Shown here piece after piece: positions 16,775 to 25,496 of a stretch of DNA of 37,377 bases. Position numbers and translations under genes: made by a program. Numbering within the stretch: position 1 is the stretch's first letter; each line of letters starts with the position of its first letter. The DNA comes from Mesobacillus persicus. GTDB taxonomy: Bacteria; Bacillota; Bacilli; Bacillales; Cytobacillaceae. The stretch lies in the NCBI RefSeq assembly GCF_900109925.1, contig NZ_FOBW01000026.1:1-37377 (forward strand), given 5' to 3'. The notes beneath the pieces are model-generated. The model was given only the letters and a program-made list of their open reading frames with translations, had not been told where the DNA came from and did not search any database.

Positions 16775-17743
16775 TCATTCCAACATGAAACTAGCTTGGT
16801 TCATCATCTTGATTCCTTCCATTCCCCTAAGATCTTCACTAAGTTTGAACAGTGCTTCATCCTTCTTTTTCGCTTCAATCATGCAGTGTATTTCCGGGAC
16901 TGTCCCTTTTATTTTTTGTAAAAAGCGATTGAACATTGCCGGATCGATGTGGTCGGCATGTGCCCGAAATTCCTTCTCGTTCCTTGGGCTAGATATATGC
17001 ATCTTAATAGGAAGGGGAGAATGTTCCCAGGTTCCAACCACCCTTTCCCAATGGGTTTCCCAATCATCTTCATTTTCAAAGTTGGCGAGATGGTGGTGAT
17101 AATCAAATACGAGCGGAATACCCAATTTTTCACAAAGGTAGAGTGTATCATTTAATGTAAAAGTGGTGTCATCATTCTCCAACATAATCAATGCCTGTAA
17201 ACTTCGAGGGAGGAGCCCCCAGTTATGGATAAACTGTTCAAGGGCCTTTCCCTTATCTTCATAAGCCCCGCCTACATGAAGGACACAGCGATGCTCAGGG
17301 TCAACTCCCATTCCACGCAACAGTGCTTCATGCATGGATAGCGTTTTAATTGAATTATTTAACGTATCCTTGTTTGTTGTATTTAAAAGAACAAAATGAT
17401 CTGGGTGGAAATCAACCCGCATAGAGTTCGCTTGTATGTACTCCGATAAAGCCTTTAACGGTTCTTTTAAAGACTTTAAATACTTCCAGTCAGATAATTC
17501 TGGATGATTTGCTAACGGAATTAGCCGCGAACTAAACCGAAAGAAAGTAATATCATTCGCTACGCTATGCTTTAATAAACGCAAACAATTTTCCAAATTT
17601 GAAATAGCAATCCGTTCTAGCTTTCGAATTGCAGCTTCGCGGTCCTTGATTGCCTGGAATTGTTTAAAAGTCATGGTCTGTGATGGTGAACAATTTTGAA
17701 GCTCAACACTCATTGCCACATAACCAAGTTTCACTATGGTCAT
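16775..17743 (-). CDS. uvsE: UV damage endonuclease UvsE (UvdE family)
   Basis: A 322-residue TIM-barrel endonuclease. The family start VKLGYVAMS and the metal-ligand segments are present: RVDFHPDHFVLLN, VLHVGGAYEDKG, LENDD, FDYHHH and KMHISSPR supply the histidines and acids of the three-metal site. UvsE nicks DNA 5' of UV photoproducts and some other lesions, an alternative to nucleotide excision repair; in Bacillus it contributes to spore UV resistance. The ribosome site is GGGGGAG 5 bp before the ATG. The gene stands alone, upstream of ydbS. Confidence 0.95.
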   Translation of the reverse strand: MTIVKLGYVAMSVELQNCSPSQTMTFKQFQAIKDREAAIRKLERIAISNLENCLRLLKHSVANDITFFRFSSRLIPLANHPELSDWKYLKSLKEPLKALSEYIQANSMRVDFHPDHFVLLNTTNKDTLNNSIKTLSMHEALLRGMGVDPEHRCVLHVGGAYEDKGKALEQFIHNWGLLPRSLQALIMLENDDTTFTLNDTLYLCEKLGIPLVFDYHHHLANFENEDDWETHWERVVGTWEHSPLPIKMHISSPRNEKEFRAHADHIDPAMFNRFLQKIKGTVPEIHCMIEAKKKDEALFKLSEDLRGMEGIKMMNQASFMLE

Positions 17744-17940
17744 TAAATCTCCCCCTTAAAGTACCTTTGGGCTTTTACTCCGTAGTATGCCTTATTTCTA
17801 TGGAATCATAAAAAAAGCTGTGATAAGCGGTATCGGGTTCCATTAACTAACGCAAACTTTAAAAATGTAATGCAAAATGATATATCGAAATTAAGATTAG
17901 GCTCTCCTGTATTTCGGTGGTAATTTGACAGGGTATGAAT

Positions 17941-18129
17941 AATAAGCGGAAGAATTCCGGCTAAATTGGGAAATACCCATATTTCCCTTGAATTAAGGGG
18001 AGTTTTTCCGCTTATATTATCCAAACCTTTGAATTTTGAATTATTTAGAGCTGTTAACCGGATATTCTCCGCTTATTTTCGCTTTTTTAGCTTCCTCTAT
18101 TACATTAACCGGAAATTCTCCGCCTATTA
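17941..18129. repeat. Degenerate short repeat family (AATAAGCGG...CCGGTTAA type)
   Basis: Four related copies: 17941-17965 (inverted relative to the others), 17993-18016, 18054-18077 and 18105-18129. The clearest two read TTAACCGGATATTCTCCGCT and TTAACCGGAAATTCTCCGCC. A weaker fifth copy may lie at 17822-17848. Spacing is about 50-60 bp. Spacers are not conserved in length and copies vary, so this is not a CRISPR. Confidence 0.6.
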
Positions 18130-18313
18130 GAGATTCATACCTAAATAACCGCTACAAAGAAGGCAAAATGGTTTTAAACTTCCTAAAAACGAAAATGCAA
18201 GGGAATGCTCCCTTCCTAATTATCATATTTTTCAATCTTATTACTAGTTGCCCTGCATAATGCAAAAAGGATTACATTTCGGTTTACATTTTCCTGTACT
18301 TTCGAGGCAACCT

Positions 18314-18335
18314 CGTGCCTGGAACGGAAATCAAC
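18314..18335. repeat. Fragment of the GC-rich dispersed repeat
   Basis: CGTGCCTGGAACGGAAATCA closely matches the right end of the element at 13415-13605; the rest is missing. Confidence 0.5.
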
Positions 18336-18370
18336 CGACTCATAAGAAACTTCGACTTTTAGCACAACCT

Positions 18371-18403
18371 AAAAAGAGAGCATTCCAAAGGAATGCTCTC
18401 TTT
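18371..18403 (-). terminator. Terminator of cshA
   Basis: AAAGAGAGCATTCC-TTT-GGAATGCTCTCTTTTT on the minus strand; a 14-bp stem ending in a T run. Confidence 0.95.
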
Positions 18404-18413
18404 CACAAGCTAC

Positions 18414-19868
18414 TTATCTCGGTGAGCGAGAAGATGATGGCTTGCCACCAGTTCTCTTCGTCGCCGTACGAGGCTTATGACTACTTTTATTGCGGTTATA
18501 ATCCTGACTTCTTCTGCGATCCTGAGGCTTTTTATCGCGCCCACGATTTGGCAAAGGCTTTTCTTCTGTCAATTTTACAGGAGTTGTATCAGGTTCTTTT
18601 GTTAACATTTTTAGTACAGAAGCCACTACAGTGACAGGATCGTGGTCACGGAGTAATTCATCTGCAGTCTGACGGTAATACTGTAGGTTATTTGATTCAA
18701 TCGTTTGAACGATTTTATCAAGAACCGCTTTTTGCTGTCCCTCAAGGGCTTGGTCAAGGGTTGGTGCCTGCATACGCTCCATACGTCTCTTTGTTGTTTT
18801 TTCAACAACAGCAAGATAAGACTTCTCCCTATGGGTAACGAATGTTAAGGCCATTCCAGCTTTTCCTGCACGACCAGTTCGACCAATACGGTGAACATAA
18901 CTTTCTGGATCCTGAGGAATGTCAAAGTTATAAACATGGGTAACCCCAGAAATATCAAGACCACGTGCTGCTACATCCGTAGCAACGAGGACGTCAATAT
19001 TACCCTCTTTAAATTTACGAAGAACTGACATTCTTTTAGCTTGAGAAAGGTCACCGTGAATTCCCTCAGCTGTGTAACCACGTAGGTTTAAGGCTTCAGA
19101 AAGTTCATCAACGCGACGCTTTGTTCGTCCGAAAACAATCGCTAGTTCAGGTGACTGAATGTCAAGAAGTCTTGTTAAGACATCAAACTTAGTCTTTTCT
19201 TGAACTTCAACGTAATATTGTTCAATTAAAGGTACAGTCATTTCACGTGCTTTAACGCGGACTACCTGAGGATCTTTCATAAATCGCTCGGCAATTTTTT
19301 GAATTGGTCCAGGCATTGTTGCTGAGAACAAGAGCGTTTGACGCTCTACAGGTACTTTTGCTAGGATGCTTTCAATATCTTCAATGAATCCCATGTTAAG
19401 CATTTCATCTGCTTCATCTAAGATTACTGTATGGACATTCTCCAAATTAATCGTTTTCCGGTTGATATGATCTAGAAGACGTCCAGGTGTTCCAACAATA
19501 ATATGCGGACCTTTTTTCAACGCACGAATCTGGCGATTGATGTCTTGCCCTCCATAAATTGCTAAGACGCCAACTCTTTTACCCGAACCGATTTTATAAA
19601 GTTCTTCTGATACCTGTACAGCAAGCTCACGAGTTGGGGCAATAATAATCCCTTGAATGTGGTTTTTTTCCTTCTCAATTTTATCAATGAGAGGTACTCC
19701 AAATGCTGCTGTCTTTCCTGTACCAGTCTGTGCTTGACCGATTAAATCTTTATTTTGCAGACTCAACGGAATCGTTTCGGCCTGAATCGGTGTCGCCTCT
19801 TCAAAACCCATTTTTTTCAATGACTTTAATGTGGCTGGGCTTATGCCCAATTCTTCAAACAATGTCAA
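18414..19868 (-). CDS. cshA: DEAD-box RNA helicase CshA
   Basis: A 484-residue ATP-dependent RNA helicase of the cold-shock/degradosome type. Motifs run in order: [14 protein letters not shown] (Q motif), AQTGTGKT (I), PTRELA (Ia), TPGRLLD (Ib), DEADEM (II), SAT (III), [12 protein letters not shown] (V) and [10 protein letters not shown] (VI). The tail after about residue 430 is rich in R, K, S and Q and probably binds RNA. CshA unwinds structured RNA during mRNA decay and ribosome assembly. The start is TTG at 19868, about 11 bp after GGAG; the nearby ATG is out of frame. A probable promoter at 20113-20141 would give a leader of over 200 nt, as expected for a cold-shock gene. Confidence 0.95.
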   Translation of the reverse strand: MTLFEELGISPATLKSLKKMGFEEATPIQAETIPLSLQNKDLIGQAQTGTGKTAAFGVPLIDKIEKEKNHIQGIIIAPTRELAVQVSEELYKIGSGKRVGVLAIYGGQDINRQIRALKKGPHIIVGTPGRLLDHINRKTINLENVHTVILDEADEMLNMGFIEDIESILAKVPVERQTLLFSATMPGPIQKIAERFMKDPQVVRVKAREMTVPLIEQYYVEVQEKTKFDVLTRLLDIQSPELAIVFGRTKRRVDELSEALNLRGYTAEGIHGDLSQAKRMSVLRKFKEGNIDVLVATDVAARGLDISGVTHVYNFDIPQDPESYVHRIGRTGRAGKAGMALTFVTHREKSYLAVVEKTTKRRMERMQAPTLDQALEGQQKAVLDKIVQTIESNNLQYYRQTADELLRDHDPVTVVASVLKMLTKEPDTTPVKLTEEKPLPNRGRDKKPQDRRRSQDYNRNKSSHKPRTATKRTGGKPSSSRSPR

Positions 19869-20320
19869 ATTTGTTCATTCTCCTTTTTCTTGTTCAAGTA
19901 TTTATCCTTTTTAAGTGGCTGTTTAAGTTTTTCTCAAAATAGCCTTATCTGGAAATATCGTACACCTTAGTGGAGGATTTGGTGTAGAGCATAGCGAGAG
20001 TCCAAATGAGGCTGTTCGTCAGGAGCATTCCTCAAAGTAGTGCAAAAAAACATCTCCCATACGAAAGAGCCTGTCATTTTACAGGATTTTCTTACGTAGA
20101 CACTTGATGTTAATCTTACCACCTGTTGGAAGTGAATGCAATCTATTGCGTTCTGTCCTGAGCCTCAGATATTGAACTTAACACGCATTTATAGGCGTAA
20201 ACAGCCATTAAACCGGGTCTCCCTAAACTTTATTTTCTAACAAAAGGTTTTAAATCGCAAATCATAAAGCATCCTTTTCTTCTTTAATTGTTCCCCACTT
20301 TTTATTATTTCACACAAAAA
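19869..20320. other. Spacer and likely leader upstream of cshA
   Basis: No gene. A hairpin CCTGT-AAAATG-ACAGG (20070-20085) lies in the expected cshA leader. Upstream are a candidate promoter and then the large structured repeat at 20321-20597. Confidence 0.5.
20113..20141 (-). promoter_or_regulatory. Candidate SigA promoter of cshA
   Basis: On the minus strand TTGCAT (20136-20141), 17 bp, TAAGAT (20113-20118). Each box matches four of six consensus bases and the spacing is ideal. Confidence 0.4.
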
Positions 20321-20597
20321 AAAGCGCAAGCGCCCTGGTCAGCGGCGTATGGCCTGGAGCTCTCCAACTGAGATAAGGCGAACCTTCAATCAGCGAGCGC
20401 ACTTCCCGCTGATTGTTAGTTGAGCCAACCGGGTTCTTACGGGCAGTTGAGCAGCTACTGCCCGTTAGAACGCGGCAAAGGAAACACGAAGAGCGAAGCG
20501 CATTCGTGCTTGACTTATCGTAGGGCGGTAAAATCCAAAAGCCGATTTTACTCGGAGAGTGAAGGACACTAGCCGCTAGGGCGCTGGAGCTGGACAA
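20321..20597. repeat. Large multi-stem structured intergenic repeat
   Basis: A GC-rich block of about 260 bp closed by an outer stem (20330-20336 GCGCCCT with 20578-20584 AGGGCGC; 20341-20346 AGCGGC with 20572-20577 GCCGCT). It encloses four hairpins: AATCAGCG/CGCTGATT (20388-20414), a 15-bp stem with one mismatch (20433-20471), CACGAA/TTCGTG (20485-20508) and GTAAAATC/GATTTTAC (20528-20551). The flanks AAGCGCAAGCGCC and GCGCTGGAGCTGGACA are familiar from dispersed Bacillaceae repeats. The strand, and whether it acts as RNA, cannot be told. Confidence 0.7.
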
Positions 20598-20633
20598 TTC
20601 TCTAAGTTAAAACTTTTATACTTTCTTTTCTTT

Positions 20634-20668
20634 TAAAAATGCCCCTGACTTTTATGGTCAGAGGCTTT
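20634..20668 (-). terminator. Terminator of murF
   Basis: GCCTCTGACC-ATAAAA-GTCAGGGGC followed by ATTTTT on the minus strand, directly after the murF stop codon. Confidence 0.88.
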
Positions 20669-20671
20669 TCA

Positions 20672-22051
20672 TTATTCACTTTGTAGAGTTGTTACTACCT
20701 CTTCTAACTTCATTCCTCGAGAAGCCTTTACAAGCACGAGCGATTCACTCGTAACAACCGACTTTAGCTTCTCAATCAGTTCTTGTTTATCATCGTATGA
20801 AAAAACCCGGTCCCTACCTAGAGCTTTTGTTGCCCCATCTCCAATAAAAGCTGCTAATTGTCCATAGGCAAACACATAGTCAATTTGTTCAGGATTTAAT
20901 GATAGGCCAACCTGATAATGGTACTCTTCTTCTTTTGGTCCAAGTTCGAGCATATCGCCTAAAACAAGGATCTTTCTTTTATGGCCCTTAAGATTTGTAA
21001 TGAGTTCTATTGCCGCATTCATAGATGTTGGGCTTGCATTATAAGCATCATTGATAATACTTTCCCCACGAGAACCTTCCAATAATTCCATTCTCATGTT
21101 GGTTAATTTAAGCTCAGAAAAACCTTCATTCATCCTCTCGAATGGAATCCCGAAAAACTCAGCAGCTAGCATTGCGGAAAGAGCATTCAGAATATTATGG
21201 TTCCCAAGAACTGGCAATTGAAAGGGCTGACTACTTTGATTTATGACGAAGGTGCTACCTGTAGAAGTTTGTTCAACTTTTACGGGATACAAAAGATTTT
21301 CCTCCGATTTTCCGAAGGTCAACAATCGACCGTTTCCACTATAAGATGCCAGCCGCTCCGTTAATAAAGGTTCATCCCCATGGTAAATAATGACGCCACC
21401 ACTTTTTAATCCTTGGATGATTTCAAGCTTTGCATCTGCAATTGCTTCTCTAGAGCCCAAATCAAGTAAATGAGATTCGCCAATATTTGTGATAATCACA
21501 GCAACTGGTTGAGCGAGCTTGGTTAGAAATTCAATTTCTCCTCTAGCGCTCATGCCCATCTCTAACACAGCAATTTCTGTATCTTCACTAAGACGCAAAA
21601 TTGTTAATGGAAGACCAATATGGTTATTAAAATTCCCTTCCGTCTTCTTTACGTTATATTTAATACCAAGCAAATTTGCTGCGATATCCTTTGTCGTGGT
21701 CTTTCCATTGCTTCCAGTAATACCAAGTACCTTTGTTTTTAGCTGATTACGATAACTCCTAGCAAGTTCCTGCAAAGCAGTTAATGGATCTTCGACGATC
21801 AGGAGTGGGAGGTGTAGAGGGGGGTTAGGTACATCCTTTTGCCAAAAAGCCGCAGAAGCACCTCTACTAATGGCATCCTCCACATATCGATGCCCATCCA
21901 CCTTTTCTCCCTTAAAGGGGACGAATAAATTTCCTTTTTCGATGTTACGGGAATCAATTGAAACCCCATTAATTTGCACTTCGCCATATTGAGTGAGGTC
22001 ATTTTCAATTTGAATCATGGTCGCAATAGTACCAAGCGATTTTTGAATCAC
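20672..22051 (-). CDS. murF: UDP-MurNAc-tripeptide-D-alanyl-D-alanine ligase MurF
   Basis: A 459-residue Mur ligase that adds the D-Ala-D-Ala dipeptide to the UDP-MurNAc-tripeptide in the cytoplasm. The N-terminal domain contains VSIDSRNIEKGNLFVPFKG. The ATP loop is GITGSNGKTTTKD, followed by FNNHIGLPLTIL and VLEMGMSARGEI. The C-terminal domain starts near INDAYNASPTSM and LVLGDMLELG. The GTG of MIQKSLG is selected as start: AGGAGG is 7 bp upstream, and the alternative ATG eight codons earlier lies before that site. It directly follows ddl (87 bp gap), so the two consecutive pathway steps are probably co-transcribed. Confidence 0.96.
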   Translation of the reverse strand: MIQKSLGTIATMIQIENDLTQYGEVQINGVSIDSRNIEKGNLFVPFKGEKVDGHRYVEDAISRGASAAFWQKDVPNPPLHLPLLIVEDPLTALQELARSYRNQLKTKVLGITGSNGKTTTKDIAANLLGIKYNVKKTEGNFNNHIGLPLTILRLSEDTEIAVLEMGMSARGEIEFLTKLAQPVAVIITNIGESHLLDLGSREAIADAKLEIIQGLKSGGVIIYHGDEPLLTERLASYSGNGRLLTFGKSEENLLYPVKVEQTSTGSTFVINQSSQPFQLPVLGNHNILNALSAMLAAEFFGIPFERMNEGFSELKLTNMRMELLEGSRGESIINDAYNASPTSMNAAIELITNLKGHKRKILVLGDMLELGPKEEEYHYQVGLSLNPEQIDYVFAYGQLAAFIGDGATKALGRDRVFSYDDKQELIEKLKSVVTSESLVLVKASRGMKLEEVVTTLQSE

Positions 22052-22138
22052 TGTTCTTCCTCCTAAGCCTGCCAATTTTCAATTACATAACGAAACACGG
22101 ATAAGGGAGTTGAACTGCCCCTGACCCGTGTCACATAG

Positions 22139-23206
22139 TTAAAATGTATACTTGATTTTTTGCTTCTCTTTGTGACGTTCTATGGCCAAATCCACAAGGC
22201 GTTCAATCAACTGAGGATATTCTACTCCTGTATGCTTCCACATTAGTGGGAACATGCTAAATGGCGTAAACCCTGGCATGGTATTGACTTCATTGATAAG
22301 AAATTTCCCATCCGATGTTAAGAAGAAGTCTGCTCTCACTAGCCCTGAACAATCTAAAGCCTTATAAGCCTTTATTGCCAATTCCTTCAGAGTTTCATAC
22401 TGTTCAGTCGTAATTTCTGCCGGGATGACTAGGCCAGTGTCCCCGTCTTCATACTTCGCTTTATAGTCATAAAAATCTTTTTTCGGTACAATTTCACCAG
22501 CAACCGAACACTCAGCATCGTCATTGCCTAACACACCGATTTCAATTTCTCTTGCCGTAACACCCTGCTCGATAATAATCTTACGGTCAAATTGAAAGGC
22601 TTCCTTAAAAGCCTCAACAAGTTCTGTCCGACTTGAGCACTTTGAAATTCCAACACTTGACCCTAAATTAGCCGGCTTCACAAAACACGGATAGCCAAGA
22701 TCATTTTCCACCTGATCATAAGCGTTATCTTGGTCTCTATCCCACTCACTACGAATAAAAGATAAATAGTTAACTTGTGCAAGGCCCGCCTGTGCAAAAA
22801 TATTTTTCATAATAATTTTATCCATGCCCGCAGACGAGGCAAGTACTCCATTCCCGACATAAGGAAGGTTTAGTAATTCAAGCATTCCTTGCACAGTTCC
22901 ATCCTCTCCATTTGGTCCATGTAAAAGAGGAAAGATAACATCAAGAGGTCCCTCTTCCGCCTTAAAAACCGTTGGACTGAATTCAGGGGAAGGGAGGGTA
23001 TTCGATGTGAACTCAAGCGCTTTTACGTTTTCTGCAGGTGCATTCAACTGTGCTCCCTTTATCCATTCGCCTTCTTCGGTTATATAAATAGGATGTATTT
23101 CAAATTTGTCATAATTCAATGCCTTCGTTACAGCAAGAGCTGTTTGCATGGATACCTTATGCTCTGCTGATTTCCCGCCATAAAGTAACCCGATTTTTCT
23201 CTTCAT
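22139..23206 (-). CDS. ddl: D-alanine--D-alanine ligase
   Basis: A 355-residue ATP-grasp enzyme that joins two D-alanines for the peptidoglycan precursor. It starts [16 protein letters not shown], has [14 protein letters not shown], and ends with the metal-binding region [20 protein letters not shown] and [11 protein letters not shown]. The omega-loop reads YDYKAKYED, with the tyrosine expected in D-Ala-D-Ala rather than D-Ala-D-lactate enzymes. GGAGG is 9 bp before the ATG at 23206; an extension of eight codons lies upstream of that site and is rejected. Its product is the substrate of MurF, encoded next. Confidence 0.96.
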   Translation of the reverse strand: MKRKIGLLYGGKSAEHKVSMQTALAVTKALNYDKFEIHPIYITEEGEWIKGAQLNAPAENVKALEFTSNTLPSPEFSPTVFKAEEGPLDVIFPLLHGPNGEDGTVQGMLELLNLPYVGNGVLASSAGMDKIIMKNIFAQAGLAQVNYLSFIRSEWDRDQDNAYDQVENDLGYPCFVKPANLGSSVGISKCSSRTELVEAFKEAFQFDRKIIIEQGVTAREIEIGVLGNDDAECSVAGEIVPKKDFYDYKAKYEDGDTGLVIPAEITTEQYETLKELAIKAYKALDCSGLVRADFFLTSDGKFLINEVNTMPGFTPFSMFPLMWKHTGVEYPQLIERLVDLAIERHKEKQKIKYTF

Positions 23207-23618
23207 AATATAGAACCTCCAGTTCATCAATCACTTTTTCTATTTTAACACTATCTTATTTAAGTTAGGATACATTCTTATTACAATTATTTAAAGCGAC
23301 TTCGGTCTTATCCTTCAATTATTGTATGTTGTCATGAGCTTGATTAAAAACCACAAATTCGAACAGGTAGGTCTACATCTGGCTTATGAAGATGATTTCT
23401 GGCCTGGTTCCTCCGGTTTCATCTTCATCGAGCTTAGTACGTAGATTAGTCCTATGTTCCCTTCCACTCTCACAGGACACTATGACATTTTTAAATCAGC
23501 CCACATTCGAAGGAGTATAGTTCATTATCGAGGACGTTTTGTGCTTTCCACTTCGTCAACAGGGTTGGCCCGATGTTCTCATTAACCTAAAATGCATCAT
23601 ATAAAGCAGCCTAATAAA
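23207..23618. other. Spacer upstream of ddl with no assigned gene
   Basis: About 410 bp. It contains an inverted repeat ATGAAGATGA/TCATCTTCAT (23386-23395 and 23419-23428, 23-bp loop). A short plus-strand frame opens at 23336 but stops after 36 codons. The terminator at 23619-23666 points to a lost or unrecognised plus-strand transcript. Confidence 0.45.
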
Positions 23619-23666
23619 ATAACCGCATAGACCTAGTCAACTGGTCTAAAGCGGTTTCTTTTTTCA
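23619..23666 (+). terminator. Terminator-like hairpin without an assigned gene
   Basis: AACCGC-ATAGACC...GGTCTAA-AGCGGTT, two stacked stems followed by TTCTTTTTT on the plus strand. No plus-strand gene precedes it. It could also serve the minus-strand gene ending at 23805 if read the other way, since A-rich sequence lies on its left side. Confidence 0.7.
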
Positions 23667-23804
23667 CAAGTATAAATACTGGTTTTTTGCTATATTCCTT
23701 GCGTTTCTACAACATATTTACATGCACCAAAGAAAATAAACCCTATCATGAAAACAGAGCTTTTTCTATCAATATTATGTAGTGATAAAAGAAAGTAAAC
23801 AGTA

Positions 23805-24581
23805 TTAGTCAGCAACAAGACTCCATTCCTTCAGCTTTTTATCAAACACTAAACGGCCGTCTGGAGGATTTTCACTGATTTCTGAGAACTCTTCATACAT
23901 GTCATCGATATTCGTAAAATCGCCGATTACCCAAATAGGCAGTTCTAACCGATTTCTATTTTGTTCGATGTTCTTCAGTGAAAAAACCGCGCCTTCTCTA
24001 AATACAGGGGTTAATGCCTTTAGGATATCTTTGCTCATGACTGGATACTCCCGCTTTCTCCGTAATCCTAGAAGGTTTTTCTCCGATTTAAGCATCGTGA
24101 TTTTCCCGGGGATTACTTGGCTTAGCATCCGATAAAAATCGTTAATATTTCGGTAATATACTTTGTTAAACCAACCGTCATCATGCGCCAAGTAGGCATA
24201 GCGGTTTCCGAGCTGATTGTAGAATGGGATCTTTAGATGATGTTTTGTGTGCCCTAAATAGAGGATCTCTGCTAGTTCCTGAGCCGAAAGAACATTTAAG
24301 GCCTCCAATTCTTCAAAATCAAGCCAGCAAAAATCACCATAGCTCGATACATCCTCATTCATAAGCTTCGCTAACTTATCCTCAGGGACATAATTTAGAA
24401 ATGTGTGACTATTAAAATCACCATCATCGAATTGGTGTTTCAATAAAAGTAAATAATTTATTGAATCAGATAGGGAACGAGCAAACTCAAAAAAGCTTAT
24501 TCCGCAAGACAATACATATTGATCCCGATCATTTAAATGGATATATAGGAGTTCCTGGTTATCAGAACGATTTCTTTTCAT
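23805..24581 (-). CDS. Conserved hypothetical protein, 258 aa
   Basis: I do not recognise a domain. The protein is soluble-looking, with no signal peptide or membrane segment, and is rich in aromatic and acidic residues. The N-terminal part (ELLYIHLNDRDQYVLSCGI) looks like a beta-rich module. The middle (FCWLDFEELEALNVLSAQEL; LGHTKHHLKIPFYNQLGNRY) alternates helices with histidine-rich turns, and the C-terminal part (LPIWVIGDFTNIDDMYEEF) ends acidic. The ribosome site GGGGGGA is 5 bp before the ATG and the codon use matches its neighbours, so it is probably a real gene. It is flanked by the ddl spacer and the decayed rodA-type gene, which gives no functional clue. Confidence 0.8.
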   Translation of the reverse strand: MKRNRSDNQELLYIHLNDRDQYVLSCGISFFEFARSLSDSINYLLLLKHQFDDGDFNSHTFLNYVPEDKLAKLMNEDVSSYGDFCWLDFEELEALNVLSAQELAEILYLGHTKHHLKIPFYNQLGNRYAYLAHDDGWFNKVYYRNINDFYRMLSQVIPGKITMLKSEKNLLGLRRKREYPVMSKDILKALTPVFREGAVFSLKNIEQNRNRLELPIWVIGDFTNIDDMYEEFSEISENPPDGRLVFDKKLKEWSLVAD

Positions 24582-24679
24582 AGTGGTCCCCCCTCAAATT
24601 TATTAGTTTATTCTGCACCCAGGTGCCTTTTCATTGTTCATTTCTTTTATTTTACTATAAAGAAACCGGAAACATTATT

Positions 24680-25167
24680 GATTATATCTTCGTCTTTCAA
24701 ATTATAGTAAAACAAACCTTAACTAAATCATTATCTGGTTCAGGCTTAATCACTGGTAAAGGCTTAGGTGAAAGGACTGTCTATATACCGTCTATATACC
24801 TGAAAGTCATACCGACTTCATTTTTAGCGTCATCGGTGAAGAGTATGGCTTTATCGGTGGAAGCATTGTCATCAGCCTGTTCTTCTTCCTCATTTACCAT
24901 TTAGTTAGAACAGCGGTTGACACGAACGACTCTTTTAATACCTACATCTGTACGGGGGTCATATGTATGATTGCCTTTCATGTTTTTCAAAACATTAGGA
25001 TGACGATACAACTTTTACCAATCACTGGTATCCCGTTGCCTTTCATTAGCTACGGAGGGAGTTCATTAATGGGAAATATGTTAGGGATGGGACTCATTTA
25101 TAGCATCCGCTACCATCATAAAAATTACATGTTTTCAACGAATAGCAGAAGCGCCTTTTACATTTAA
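24680..25167 (+). pseudogene. Decayed RodA/FtsW/SpoVE-family gene (C-terminal part only)
   Basis: The two frames together encode the last third of a SEDS-family glycosyltransferase: GSGLITGKGLGERTVYIP, then ESHTDFIFSVIGEEYGFIGG, then LLPITGIPLPFISYGGSS. Intact relatives have about 370-400 residues; here about 155 remain and no N-terminal part can be found upstream. The frame breaks at an exact 11-bp tandem duplication, GTCTATATACC at 24779-24789 and 24790-24800. Removing one copy restores the family sequence VYIPESHTDFIF. The reading frame ends inside the 26-bp hairpin at 25135-25190. Intact SEDS proteins polymerise glycan strands for elongation, division or the spore cortex; this copy cannot be functional. 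Confidence 0.88.
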
Positions 25168-25190
25168 AAGGCGCTTCTGCTATTCGTTGA
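25135..25190. repeat. Perfect 26-bp inverted repeat with 4-base loop
   Basis: The left arm 25135-25160 and right arm 25165-25190 are exact complements around the loop CATT. The outer part of the arm is TCAACGAATAGCAGAAGCGC. No T run follows on either strand, so it is not a typical intrinsic terminator, though it may stop or protect a transcript. It overlaps the end of the pseudogene. Confidence 0.9.
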
Positions 25191-25203
25191 TCAAAAGGCA
25201 TTT

Positions 25204-25341
25204 CTATGAAAAATTATTGATGAAAAACATAACAAGAAAAATGATGAAGGCATAAAAACTAAGGTGTAATAGAACGGTTGTAAAAAAATCCTTCAATCTT
25301 TCGAATGAAATTGTGTTGTTTCTTCTTACTCGTGCCCTCAT
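25204..25341 (-). CDS. Small single-pass membrane peptide, 45 aa
   Basis: An ORF of 46 codons, shorter than common cut-offs. The ribosome site AAGGGGGA is 5 bp before the ATG. The N-terminal half is basic (MRARVRRNNT, then ISFERLKDFF). The C-terminal half is one hydrophobic helix (LLHLSFYAFIIFLVMFFI) ending in NNFS. This predicts a single-pass protein with the N terminus inside. I do not recognise the family. It has no partner in an operon: the MscS-type gene upstream ends at its own terminator. Confidence 0.6.
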   Translation of the reverse strand: MRARVRRNNTISFERLKDFFTTVLLHLSFYAFIIFLVMFFINNFS

Positions 25342-25453
25342 GATATCCCCCTTATGTAGTTTTATCCATTCACACCAATATTTTCATTTAAAATATCATA
25401 TCATAAACGAATGGTTTTGTACCTAACCAATAGCATGAAGAAAAAGAATACAG

Positions 25454-25482
25454 AAAAAAGCTTCATCTAAGATGAAGCTTTT
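25454..25482 (-). terminator. Terminator of the MscS-type channel gene
   Basis: AAAAGCTTCATC-TTA-GATGAAGCTTTTTT on the minus strand; 12-bp stem with a T run, just after the stop codon. Confidence 0.93.
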
Positions 25483-25496
25483 CATACGAGCATCCT

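Larger units (their letters stand above)
17744..18370. other. Repeat-bearing spacer between uvsE and cshA
   Basis: About 630 bp without a credible gene. It contains the degenerate short repeats at 17822-18129 and a fragment of the GC-rich dispersed repeat at 18314-18335. Confidence 0.6.

Noticed and set aside
17941-18129. Possible CRISPR-like array
   Set aside because: Copies are degenerate, occur in both orientations and have irregular spacers, and no cas genes are present.
20310-20597. Open frame of 95 codons over the structured repeat
   Set aside because: The frame follows the GC-rich hairpins; it has no ribosome site and the stems explain the composition.
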